From assembly GCA_963772225.1 (NCBI GenBank), contig CAVYWD010000005.1, forward strand, positions 558,001-622,000: a stretch of DNA of 64,000 nucleotides, in the 5' to 3' direction. A model generated the notes under the pieces. It ran no database searches. It saw only the letters and a program-made list of their open reading frames with translations, and was not told where the DNA came from. Both the position numbers and the translations under genes were made by a program. The DNA is from CAVYWD01 sp963772225. Lineage in GTDB: Bacteria > Myxococcota > Myxococcia > Myxococcales > UBA5297. Below, one piece after another: positions 37,394-46,443 of the stretch. Each line of letters begins with the position of its first letter. The stretch's first letter is position 1.

Positions 37394-38326
37394 CTATTGG
37401 AAGCGCCAAAGGACCGAGACGCCGGCCCTCAGCGTGTGGATTGGGATGGCTACGGCGAGCACCACCGTCCCCACGGGAGCGGCGTCGGGCAAGTCTTGCG
37501 TGGCGACGTCGACATTGAAGAACGGATCGAGCTCGAGCTGGCGCGTCAGCCGCAGACCAAAACCCAGAGTCAGCCCGAGCCTGGTGTAGGACTGCAACGA
37601 GTCGAAGTAGATCGTCCCGTCCTCGTAATAGGCGCTCCAATAAAGGCCCAGCCGCGCTCTGGGGTAGAGATTCACCTGCAGGGTGGCGCCCTCGCCGCTG
37701 CCGTGGAGGTTGTAGCCGCGAACGGTGAAGAGCATCGTGTCCGCGAGGAGCGCGCGGACGCTGAGCGCGATCCGCCCCCAGTCAGCGTTTTTGGGCAGGT
37801 CCCCCTTCCAGAATCGGCGCCACTGATAGTCGGCGGCCAAGCGGACGGAGCCCAGCTGCACCGCCAATTCCACGTCGGGCTCGAGGAGGGTGTATTGGAA
37901 CGGCGAGAACGCGCCCGCGGTCGCCGGCGCTTCGTCGACGCGCTCCGCGTGGAGGCCGGCGCCCAGGAACACGTTGGAGAACCAATGGCCGCCGAAGACC
38001 GTCGCTTCGAGCTCCTCGCCGTGGCTTGACGGGTTCTGATCGACGAACCTCTGGAAGGCGTCGGCATGCGCCGACAGGCCGACCTCGTTTGGCCGTTGTT
38101 GGAATGTTTGGATCGCCAACGGCTTCCCGTCTTCCGCCAGGCCTCGCCCTGGCCAGAGTACGAACTCGAATTCGCCCCCGAGGAAGTTGGAGCGGAAGCG
38201 GCTCTGAAACCGCTCCGTGCTAGACGGCCCGGCTTCGACGTACCCGCGGTATGCGCCATCGACCCCCTGCCCCGCGGCCGAGCGCGCCCATAGGAGCGCG
38301 GCCAGCAGGGCCAGCCTCATCGACAT
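37394..38326 (-). CDS. Predicted outer-membrane beta-barrel protein
   Basis: A 310-aa protein with signal peptide MSMRLALLAALLWARSAAG (GGGAGGA upstream). From residue 25 on it alternates short amphipathic strands with aromatic girdle residues, for example FLGGEFEFVLWPG, LAADYQWRRFW, LGLYWSAYYEDGTIYF and LGLTLGFGLRLT. It ends in a barrel-closing strand, VLWRFQ. The pattern fits a 12- to 14-stranded outer-membrane barrel. No specific transporter family is recognised. Confidence 0.65.
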   Translation of the reverse strand: MSMRLALLAALLWARSAAGQGVDGAYRGYVEAGPSSTERFQSRFRSNFLGGEFEFVLWPGRGLAEDGKPLAIQTFQQRPNEVGLSAHADAFQRFVDQNPSSHGEELEATVFGGHWFSNVFLGAGLHAERVDEAPATAGAFSPFQYTLLEPDVELAVQLGSVRLAADYQWRRFWKGDLPKNADWGRIALSVRALLADTMLFTVRGYNLHGSGEGATLQVNLYPRARLGLYWSAYYEDGTIYFDSLQSYTRLGLTLGFGLRLTRQLELDPFFNVDVATQDLPDAAPVGTVVLAVAIPIHTLRAGVSVLWRFQ

Positions 38327-38349
38327 GGTTGTCCTCCCGTACAGAGCGT

Positions 38350-38571
38350 ATGCGCCAAGATGCGAACCGGACCTGCCGAGGAAAATACACGACTCCCGCC
38401 GTGCTCGACAGGCACGACTGCGAGGGACCGCGATGCTCCGGGCTGGACGAAAACTCCACGACGACCGGAGGGGACCTGAAGGCCAGCGATATTCTCGAGC
38501 CCAACAAAGGCGTGGTGTATTGGGCTGCTTGTACGGTCAACCTGCCCAAACCGGCGGCGAACCAAAAATAG
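38350..38571 (+). CDS. Small uncertain reading frame, possibly a gene remnant
   Basis: A 73-aa frame, with RHDCEGPRCSGLDENSTTTG and DILEPNKGVVYWAACTVNLP giving it a more protein-like composition than other shadow frames in this GC-rich window. It lacks a good ribosome site and a signal peptide although it looks like part of an exported protein. It lies between divergently arranged genes. It could be the 3' end of a decayed gene. Confidence 0.3.
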   Translation: MRQDANRTCRGKYTTPAVLDRHDCEGPRCSGLDENSTTTGGDLKASDILEPNKGVVYWAACTVNLPKPAANQK

Positions 38572-38818
38572 GGTGGTGACTGCCAGGAAAGGTCGGCGTG
38601 ACGGCAGACGCGGGACGGCGAGCGTCTCGGAGCGTCGCCGGCCGCTGCTCCGACCTCCCCCGCCCGGCCGCGCGCGGGTCGAGCCGAGCGAGGCGCCTCG
38701 GGCCGAAGGCGGTTCCGTACGCCGCGCCGCGGCTCCAGGCGTGCGGCACTTGAGCGAGGAGCGACCGGCGGGCCGGCGCCCTGCGATCGACAAGCCGGGA
38801 CCGCCTATACTCACCGGC

Positions 38819-39574
38819 ATGTCCGACCACGATCGCGAGCTGGCGCAGGACTTCGACGGCCAGGCCGAGCGGTTCGAGAAGGCCCCCGTCCAGAGCGACC
38901 CCGCCGCTCTGGTCCGGCTGGTGGAGTTCGCCGCGGTGCCTTCCGGCGCGACCGTCCTCGACGCCGGCTGCGGCCCGGGCCTGGTGTCGGAGGCGCTGCT
39001 CGCCGCGGGGTACCGCGTTCACGGCGTCGACCTCTCCGAGGAGATGGTGCTGCGCGCCCGGGCGCGGTGCGCGCGCTTCGGCGAGCGGGCGAGGTTCCAC
39101 CGCGGCTCCGTCCTGGACCCATTCTCGACCGGGCCGTTCGACGCGGCGATCTCGCGCCTCGTCCTGCACCACACGCCCGACCCGCTCGCCTTCGTGCGCC
39201 GGCAGGTGGAGCTCGTCCGGCCCGGGGGCGTGGTCCTGGCGTCCGACCACACCACCGACCCCGACCCGGCCGCGGCGGCGTGGCATCAGGAGGTCGAGCG
39301 CGCGCGGGATCGCACCCATACCCGCTGCCTGACCCCCGGCGAGCTGGTGGAGCTTCTGGCGCGGGCGGGCGCGCGCTCGCTCTCGATGGTGGAGGAGACC
39401 TTCACCCTCGACTTCGACGAGTGGTTCAATCGCGGGACGCCGGCGCGGAGCAAGGCGGAGGTGCGTGGGCTCCTGCTGGCGGGGCGCGCGCGGGGGTTCG
39501 AGCCGGAGCCGCGACCGGACGGGGGCATCGCCATTCGCGCGGTTCATGCCCGCGCGCGCGGTGTGCGCGCCTGA
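38819..39574 (+). CDS. Class I SAM-dependent methyltransferase
   Basis: A 251-aa protein from ATG 38819 (MSDHDRELAQDFDGQAERFE). Motif I is VLDAGCGPGLVSEALL near residue 43, motif II YRVHGVDLSEEMV, motif IV FDAAISRLVLHHTPD and motif post-IV LVRPGGVVLASDHT. This is the Methyltransf_11 arrangement. The substrate is not determined by sequence. A longer in-frame extension to 38573 is low complexity and rejected. It is convergent with the HDOD gene. Confidence 0.85.
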   Translation: MSDHDRELAQDFDGQAERFEKAPVQSDPAALVRLVEFAAVPSGATVLDAGCGPGLVSEALLAAGYRVHGVDLSEEMVLRARARCARFGERARFHRGSVLDPFSTGPFDAAISRLVLHHTPDPLAFVRRQVELVRPGGVVLASDHTTDPDPAAAAWHQEVERARDRTHTRCLTPGELVELLARAGARSLSMVEETFTLDFDEWFNRGTPARSKAEVRGLLLAGRARGFEPEPRPDGGIAIRAVHARARGVRA

Positions 39575-39606
39575 CGTGCGGTCTGGCGGGGTCGGGGGGA
39601 CGGCTG

Positions 39607-40513
39607 CTAGAAGGGGAGCTTCTGCACCGACTCCTTCGCCTGGCGCCCGATGAGCTCGAGCTGAGCGTCGGTCAAGCGGAGCTCGGCGCGGGCGCGGGCC
39701 AGGGTGGCCTCGCCGCTCGCGTCCACGCGCTGGACCGGCTCCACCGCGAGGCCCGAGCGGTCCGCCGCGTCGCCCGCCAGGCAGACGACCGCTGAGAGCG
39801 GGTGAACGTACCCGTCGGCCAACAGCTGGTGATGATGGGACACGACGTGCTGGACCTCGGGCGGCAGGTTCCAGATTCCCGCGACGAGCCCCGAGGCGTT
39901 CTCGTGGATGGCGTCGACGGCCGGCCACGCGTCCTGGAGCTCGGGCCGCGCCGCCCCGCGCCCGCCCTCGGCCAGGGCGATGAGGCTGCAGGCGATGCCC
40001 ACGTCGTGTAGGAGGCCGCACAGGAAGGCGTAGTCCGCCTCCAGCGGCGTGAAGCGGCTGATCAGCCGAGACAGGTGCGCGGTCGCGACGCTGTGCCGGC
40101 GCAGCCGCTCCAGGGCCTGCGAGTAGCCCTGGACCTTGATGACCCTGGCCGCGAACGCCGCCTCCAGGACCACGTCGCGCATAACCTTGAGGCCCAGGCG
40201 GACGAGCGCCTGCTTGATGGAGCGAATGGGGCTCTGCCCCGCGTACACCGGGGAGCGGACCAGGCGGAGAATCCGCGCCGCGAGCAGCGGGTCCTTCTCC
40301 AAAAGGTCGGCGATTCTCGTCGACCGCGGCGTTGGGGTGCTGGGAGACGGTGAGGAGCTGGAGCGCCACCAGCGGCAGGAGCGGCGGCTTGTAGCCGGGC
40401 GCCTCGAATGTCGACTTGAGCCGCGCCGCCAGCTCCGGCGCGGCCACCAGCGCCTGGTCGATGGTGTGGGTGCCTTGGCCGTACCGGGGGTCGTTGCGCT
40501 TGACGCCGTCCAT
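39607..40513 (-). CDS. HDOD domain protein, frameshifted
   Basis: The N-terminal frame from ATG 40513 reads MDGVKRNDPRYGQGTHT and KPPLLPLVALQLLTVSQHPN; the remainder lies in the next frame: ADLLEKDPLLAARILRLVRS, SIKQALVRLGLKVMRDVVLE, CGLLHDVGIACSLIAL. Removing one base of GATTC at 40312-40316 (GAATC on the coding strand) gives NAAVDEIADLLEKDP, a normal HDOD sequence of about 301 aa. HDOD proteins sense or transmit signals through a degenerate HD-hydrolase fold. The C-terminus (LRLTDAQLELIGRQAKES) is helical. As in egtD, the break is either a true mutation or a sequencing error. Confidence 0.75.
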
Positions 40514-40679
40514 GGCTCAGAGCCTCGCGCGAGGTCGCCGAGTCCCGCAACACCCGCCCGGCGCCGCCGCGCGGATCGGATTCGACCGCGCCCAGGTCCT
40601 CTCGCGAAAGCGGCGCGCCGAGAAACGGCTTGAGTAATTTGCACGCGTCAGGCCAAGGCGCGCGCCCGGCGAGCGGCCG

Positions 40680-41630
40680 TCAGCGAGGGCCCTGGGTGGA
40701 GGCGCCTGGGGCGGACAGCGCGCGCGTCTCTCCGATGCTCATCATCCAGAGCCTCTCGTCGCCCAGGCCCCGCGCCCGCCAGGCGGCGAGCAGCCGGCGC
40801 GGCGGCTCGCCCATGGGCTCGTCGGTGAGGCGGAAGGTGCCCCAGTGCATGGGCGCCAGGGCGCGCGCCCCGAGCGCGAGAAACGCCTCGACGGCCTCTT
40901 CGGGGTTCATGTGTTGCGGCTCCATGAACCAGCGCGGCTCATAGGCGCCGATGGGGAGGAGCGCGAGGTCCAGCGACCCTGTGCGCCGGCCGATCTCGGA
41001 GAAGCCGTCGAACAGGGCCGTGTCGCCGGAGTGGTAGAGCGCGCCCTCGGGGCCGCGCAGGACGAAGCCGCCCCAGAGCATGGCGTTCCGGTCCCACGGG
41101 TGGCGCATGGACCAGTGGCGCGCCGGGACCAGGGTGATGGAGAGCGCGCCCTCCCGATGTGTCTGCCACCAGTCGAGCTCGACGACGCGCGCGAAGCCCA
41201 GCTTCTTGAGCATCGCAGCGTGGCCCAGCGGTGCGACCGCCAGCGCCTTGGGCGCGAGGCGCCGCAGGGTCGGCGCGTCGAGGTGGTCGCGGTGGTTGTG
41301 GCTGATGAGCACGGCGTCCACGGGCGGCGCGGCCTCGAGGGGGACGCCCGGCGGGGCGCGCCGGCGCACCACCCCGGAGATCCGCTTCGACCAGAGGGGG
41401 TCGATGGCCACCGTGACGCCGCCGAGCCTCGCCAGGAAGCTCGCGTGCCCGACCCACGTCAGAGAGCTCTCGAGCGAGCGCAGCAGGGCGCCGTCGTTGG
41501 GGACGACCGGGGGTCGGTAGCCCGGCTCGGGGTCCTTTGGCACCCGGCCGGCGAGCCGGTCGAGCTGCCAGCGGAAGATGTCCTTCGGCCCTCGGGAAGG
41601 CCTCGTCGCTCGGTCGTCGAACTGGGCCAC
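40680..41630 (-). CDS. MBL-fold metallohydrolase, NAPE-PLD/UlaG-like
   Basis: A 316-aa protein starting at GTG 41630. Metallo-beta-lactamase metal motifs are SHNHRDHLD (HxHxDH) near residue 110, RHWSMRH, YHSGDTALFDGF and the final PMHWGTFRL. TWVGHASFLARLGGVTVAIDPLW before the first metal motif and WGGFVLRGPEG are typical of N-acyl-phosphatidylethanolamine phospholipase D-like hydrolases. It probably hydrolyses a phosphodiester lipid or sugar lactone. It is divergent from the ferritin-like gene. Confidence 0.85.
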   Translation of the reverse strand: MAQFDDRATRPSRGPKDIFRWQLDRLAGRVPKDPEPGYRPPVVPNDGALLRSLESSLTWVGHASFLARLGGVTVAIDPLWSKRISGVVRRRAPPGVPLEAAPPVDAVLISHNHRDHLDAPTLRRLAPKALAVAPLGHAAMLKKLGFARVVELDWWQTHREGALSITLVPARHWSMRHPWDRNAMLWGGFVLRGPEGALYHSGDTALFDGFSEIGRRTGSLDLALLPIGAYEPRWFMEPQHMNPEEAVEAFLALGARALAPMHWGTFRLTDEPMGEPPRRLLAAWRARGLGDERLWMMSIGETRALSAPGASTQGPR

Positions 41631-41723
41631 GGCGTTTTCTCATTTTCAGGCGCGATGGAGGCGCGGACAGGGCCGAATCGTTAGAGATATCGAAAGCAAC
41701 CCGTCAGCTGCGCGGAGGATGCG

Positions 41724-42239
41724 ATGAACCTGCAGGAAGCCATTGCAGTCGCCATCGACTTCGAGGTGAAGGTTCGCGACCACTATCACAAGGGGGCCGA
41801 GGAGGTTCGGGACGACGCGGGGCGCAAGCTCTTCGAGATCCTGAGCCGGGAAGAGCAGGGGCACGTCAATTTTCTCGCCCACGTCCTCTCGGAGCTGAAG
41901 CACACCGGCAAGGTGCCCAACGCGCCCATCCCCACCGTGCTGCCACAGGGGGTCGACTGGGTCGAGCGCGCCCGGCAGAAGGTGCAGCAGATGCCGTACG
42001 TGCGCGAAGCCTCCGAGCACGAGCTGGAGCACCTGAAGGCGGCGCTGGCGCTGGAGCAGGAGGCCACGTCGTTCTACCGCCGCCTCGTCTCTGAGCTGCC
42101 GGAGGCGGACCGGGCGCTGTTCGAGGGCTTCCTGGGCCGCGAAGACGGGCACCTCGGGCTGGTGCAGGCGCAGCTCAACTCGCTGCAGGGCCTGGGCGTC
42201 TACTTCGACATGATGGAGTTCAACCTCGAGGCGGGCTGA
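41724..42239 (+). CDS. Ferritin-like (rubrerythrin-type) diiron protein
   Basis: A 171-aa four-helix protein with two repeats of the diiron ligand set: E in AIDFEVKVRDHY and ExxH in SREEQGHVNFL in the first half, E in ALEQEATSFYRRL and EDGHLGLV in the second. This is the ferritin-like arrangement; no C-terminal rubredoxin CxxC domain is present, so it resembles the erythrin-type domain alone. Likely role is peroxide or iron handling. AGGATG lies just upstream of the ATG. Confidence 0.8.
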   Translation: MNLQEAIAVAIDFEVKVRDHYHKGAEEVRDDAGRKLFEILSREEQGHVNFLAHVLSELKHTGKVPNAPIPTVLPQGVDWVERARQKVQQMPYVREASEHELEHLKAALALEQEATSFYRRLVSELPEADRALFEGFLGREDGHLGLVQAQLNSLQGLGVYFDMMEFNLEAG

Positions 42240-42353
42240 GGGGCCGCGTCGGGATCTCGACTCGATTCGCTCCTGAAGGCTTCGCAGGTGGGCTCTGCCC
42301 ATCTGCGAAATGATCTGAGTCGTTCATCGCCGCTGATCTCGAGCCGCTCGAGG

Positions 42354-42385
42354 GCGAGGCGCCGGCCTTGAGCCGGCGTCGCCGC
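42354..42385 (+). repeat. 32-bp direct repeat left of the gamma-glutamyltransferase pseudogene
   Basis: GCGAGGCGCCGGCC then TTGAGCCGGCGTCGCCGC; it differs from 43473-43504 at three positions. The unit includes GCCGGC on both sides of a short loop, so it can also form a hairpin. Confidence 0.6.
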
Positions 42386-42400
42386 TTCGGCATCTGAACC

Positions 42401-43464
42401 GTGGAGGCTTCTGGCTCCGCCCACTACGAGGCTCTGGCCATGGCGCATCGCGGATTTCGTGATCTGTCGACGGCGGCCACGCCGTTTCACCCACGTCTGA
42501 TCGGCGCGCATGGTGCCATCGCCGCGAACAGCTATCTCGCGGTGAGCGCAGGGATGGACCTCCTAAAAGCCGGAGCCAACGCGGTCGACGCGGCAGTCGC
42601 CGCGACCTTGGTGGAGGGCGTGGTCAATCCGCAGATGCACAGCCTCGGCGGAGAGTGCCCGATGCTCATCGCGCCGGCCGGCGCCTCCGCGGTGTATGCC
42701 GTCAACGGCAACACCGCCGCGCCCGATCGCGCGACGTCGGCGGAGTACCGCCGGCGCGGGTTGAAGGACGTGCCCGACGAGGGGATTCTCGCAGCCGGCG
42801 TTCCAGCGGCGTTCGGCGCCCTATTGACCGCCCTTTCAAGGTTCGGGACTGCCGCCTTCTCCGAGGTCGTCAGCCCCGCCCTGGCCCTCGCGCGCGACGG
42901 TTTCCCGGTTTCCGTTGGCCTTCGACGCCAGCATAAGTTCGGACTCGTCGATCTGGCGGAGCGCTTCGCGCGTTGGCCCGCGAGCGCCCGATTGTACATG
43001 CCCGACGGACCATCATCCGAATGTTGTCGCGCCGAGGAAACGGCCCAGGACGACGCTCTCGCCATCCCTCGCCTTTCGCGGTCGGCGACCGTGGATGTCC
43101 TTCGGAACCATGTGGGGGGACCAGCAGGATCAATGGCAACTGCAGTTCTTCCTCAATCGAGTGCTGTTCGGCATGAGCATCCCCGAGGCCATCGAGGCGC
43201 CTCGGATGTCCTCGGAGCACTTCCCCGGCTTCTTTGCCCCCCACGACTACGCGCTGCGACGCCTCCGCGTCGAGCCGCGAGTGGGCGGCGAGGTGGTTGA
43301 GGCTCTGCGGCGAATGGGTCACGACGTCGAATCTCGCGCCGGACTGGAGCGAGGGCTTTGTCTCGTGTGCCGAGGTCCACGAGGGAGACGCCCTGCTGGA
43401 AGCGGGGTTCGATCCGCGCGGCTCCAAGTCCGAGGTGTTCCCATCCTTTGCATTCGCCTGGTAG
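42401..43464 (+). pseudogene. Gamma-glutamyltransferase pseudogene with large internal deletion
   Basis: The N-terminal 205 codons from GTG 42401 read as a gamma-glutamyltransferase: AANSYLAVSAGMDLLKAGAN, AVAATLVEGVVNPQMHSLGG, DEGILAAGVPAAFGALLTAL, ending at RLYMPDG. After about 43013 the next frame gives the family's C-terminus: HPNVVAPRKRPRTTLSPSLA, GDQQDQWQLQFFLNRVLFGM, EAIEAPRMSSEHFPG. A final shift at 43329-43333 (GAATC) leads to APDWSEGFV and GSKSEVFPSFAFAW. About 200 residues, including the catalytic threonine region where the enzyme self-cleaves, are missing. The enzyme cannot be active. Confidence 0.85.
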
Positions 43465-43472
43465 CACGCCGA

Positions 43473-43504
43473 GCGAGGCGTTGGCCCTGAGCCGGCGTCG
43501 CCGC
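43473..43504 (+). repeat. 32-bp direct repeat right of the gamma-glutamyltransferase pseudogene
   Basis: GCGAGGCGTTGGCC then CTGAGCCGGCGTCGCCGC, 29 of 32 positions equal to 42354-42385. The two copies flank the pseudogene almost exactly, nine bases beyond its stop and 15 bases before its start. Confidence 0.6.
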
Positions 43505-43728
43505 CCTCCGGCGGCTCCGCGCTCGAGCGCTCTGCGATCTTTCGCGGTCGCAGGCTCGCCCGCGATTCCGGGCGCTCGGCATGGAGCGCTGCTTGGGCGC
43601 GGCGCCTTCGAGGCCTTCGCCTTCCAGGCTGTTCAGCGCGCATGACCCGATCGGCGCGGCGCCTCCTCCTCGATGCTCCGCTGTGTTCGCCATGAAAACA
43701 TGTGGGGGCGGGTGTCAGCGTCCGCTCC

Positions 43729-43756
43729 TTGACAGAAGCGTGGCGATCATCAAACT
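43729..43756 (+). promoter_or_regulatory. Candidate sigma-70 promoter for the cytochrome operon
   Basis: A perfect -35 TTGACA at 43729-43734, then 16 bp, then CAAACT, which matches three of six positions of a -10 box. It lies 80 bp before the ATG of the decaheme cytochrome, in an unusually AT-richer patch. The -10 is weak, so this is tentative. Confidence 0.3.
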
Positions 43757-43836
43757 TCCCGAAAATCCCTCAACCCGCCGACGCCTCCGCGCGAAAACGC
43801 ACAGGAGGGCGGCGCCCACGCTCCGTCGGAGGAGTC

Positions 43837-46423
43837 ATGCGGTCGCAGCTCGTCGTCCCGGCGGCTCTCGCGGTCCTGCTCCTCGGCGCGTGCACGGCGC
43901 AAGAGGGAAGCGCGGGCGAGTCCGGCGCGACGGGTAACACGGGCGCGGCCGGGTGTTCTCCGCCGGCCGGCGCGACGGGCATCGGCCTCGCGGCCTCGGT
44001 GACCGTGACCGACCCGGCCAACGGCCAATACTTCACGCCGGGCGAATCGATGCAGATCCTGATTCGCTTCGCCGACCGCTGCGATCAGGCGGTGGCCGCG
44101 ACCGACCTCGAGCTGGCCAACCTCTACATCACCGGCCCGCGGCTGGGGCTCAAGACCCGGGCGGCGGTGAAGCTCCTCAACTGCATCACGGACCGGAACG
44201 CCGAGGACGACCAGCACCACTTCGTCAACCTGCAGGACCCGCACTTTCTGGACGTGGAGCAGCAGAACTTCGGCCAGGCCGAGGACGGCTCCATCGTCTT
44301 CACCACCGGCGCGGTCAGCGACGAGGCGCCGGGCACGTACACGGTTCGGTGTATGGGCCCGCACCCACGACGAAGTGGACCAGGTCTTCGGCAGTGCCTC
44401 TTTCCAGGTCGGAACGGCGGTGAAGGAGGAGTACACTTCCGGCCGCCCCGGCGTGGCCCCGGCTTGCGGCCGCTGCCACTGGGGGCCGGTCACCGGAAAG
44501 ATCAACATGGGCAATTCTTTCGTCTCCCAGGACGAGAGCTCGGGCTCCGGCTCGAAGCGCCTGACCGGCCACCTGCCCGCGTACACCTACGGAAACTGGA
44601 TTCTCGACCAGGCGCCCATCGAGTCCTGCCAGCACTGCCACAACCTGGACAGCTACAGCCCCAACCCCTTCGTCCAGAAGATCCACGGCGTGCACCGCGG
44701 CCACCACATGGTCAAGCCCGGCGTCGCGCACCCCGAGATCCCGGAGATCGCCGGCGGCCTCCCGGCCGACTCGACCCTGGCGCATTACACGAACGTCTAT
44801 TACCCGTCCAAGCCCGACGGCGAAAAGGACTGCGCGCTCTGCCACGTGGACGACCGCTGGAAGACCGCTCCCTCGGCGCTGGCGTGCAACGGCTGCCACG
44901 AGACGCTCGACCTGCAGGCCCTGACGCTCTCCCCGGCGCGCATCTACGGCAAACCGGCCGCGTCGGGAGCGGCGTGCAAGTCGGACCAGGAGTGCATCGA
45001 CGCCTTCACCAAATCCGCGCGCTGCGACACCGCGACCGGCAACTGCCAGGCGACCACCCACCCGGCGCTCGAAAGCAAGGCCTGCGCCGACTGCCACACT
45101 GCGGACGCGCCCGGCGAGTCGCCCATCTCGGCGCGCCACGAGATCAAGCTGCGCACGCAGGCCAAGGGCATCGTCTTCGGCCAGGTGGCCGCCTCCGGCG
45201 GCTCGGGCCCCAGCGCCTCGTTCCTGCCCGGCGACGCCGTCACCGTCCGCTTCACCCTCGCGGACAACGCCGGCAACCCCATCGACCTCACCGCTCGAAA
45301 CCCGACGACCGGGGCCTACGTCTACAATTTCGACGCGGTCGTCGGCGGCCCGTCCGAGGACCGCCAGCGCCTGGTGGGGCCGCTCAACGCCTCCGCCTCG
45401 CGCACCTCGCTCACCCAGTCCGGCGGCGTCTGGACGTTGAGGCTCCCCGCGCTCCCCAACGACGGGTTGAGCCTGCCGCCGCTCAACACCACCGCCGCGG
45501 GAACGGCCAGCGCGCGCGGCACCTACGCCGTCTACCTCTACGCCGGCGACGCCCCCGGCGCAGGGCGGCTGGGCGCGGCCACCTACGAGTCGGGCAGCGC
45601 CGTGGTCAACGTCCACTACTGCCCCTCGACCGCGAGCTGCCCCGGCGAGACTCTGCGCCCGCGCCAGGTCATCCTCCGGTCGGCGTGCCAGGGCTGCCAC
45701 ACGCTGGTCACCGGCCATGGCGGCCTGCGCACCGACCCCGAGTCGTGCTCGCTGTGCCACACCCATGGCGCGACCGACCGGCCGGTGGGCTCGCAAGGCG
45801 CGCCGTGCGCCAAGAGCGCGGACTGCGGCGGGTACCGGGCGGACTCGACCTCTTGGGAGGAGTGCCGCGATCTCCTCGCGGCGGACGGGAAGACGCTGGG
45901 GACCGACGGCGTGCCGGACACCTGCGTGATGACCCAGTCGCCCACCGGCCCCGCCTCCATCGAGCTGACGAGCCTCATCCATTCGCTCCACTACGCGCGG
46001 CGCCGGGGCGACTACGTCAAGCCGCCGCTGCTCTCGGCCGACGTGGCGTACGTCGGGTACCAGAACCAGGTCAGCGATTTCACCGACCGGCTCTTCCCGC
46101 TGGACATGCGCAACTGCACCAAGTGCCACGCCGACTCCGGCGACGCCTGCAGCGCCGACCCGGACTGCGGCGTGGGGCAGGCGTGCAAGCGCGGGAGTTG
46201 CGTCAACGTCGCCTGGCTCGAGAACACCGGCAGCGCGCCGTGCCTGGCCTGCCACAACACGAGCTACGGGGCCGCGCACGTCCAGCTCAACATCACCCCG
46301 GACGGCGTGGAGGCCTGCGGTGCGTGCCACGGCGAGAACCGCGAGTTCTCGCCGGCCAAGGTGCACCGCATCACCTCGCCCTACGTCCCGCCGTACCCCC
46401 GCACCGCGCTGAGCGCGAATTGA
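43837..46423 (+). CDS. OmcA/MtrC-like decaheme c-type cytochrome lipoprotein, frameshifted
   Basis: About 861 aa after correction of one frameshift. The start MRSQLVVPAALAVLLLGACT (lipobox LGAC) follows GGAGGA. The first 170 residues form a beta-rich domain ending GTYTVR; the second frame continues ARTHDEVDQVFGSASF. Removing one T within CGGTGTATGG near 44351 joins them as YTVRVWARTHDEVDQ. The second part contains ten CxxCH heme sites: CGRCH, CQHCH, CALCH, CNGCH, CADCH, CQGCH, CSLCH, CTKCH, CLACH and CGACH. This is the MtrC/OmcA layout of outer-surface decaheme cytochromes for extracellular electron transfer. No MtrA/MtrB partners are in the window. Confidence 0.8.
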
Positions 46424-46443
46424 CCTCGCGAAAAGAGAGCCCG

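Noticed and set aside
38537..40513. 658-codon minus-strand frame
   Set aside because: Its first 60 codons are the true HDOD start; beyond the GAATC shift it runs opposite the methyltransferase with low-complexity translation.
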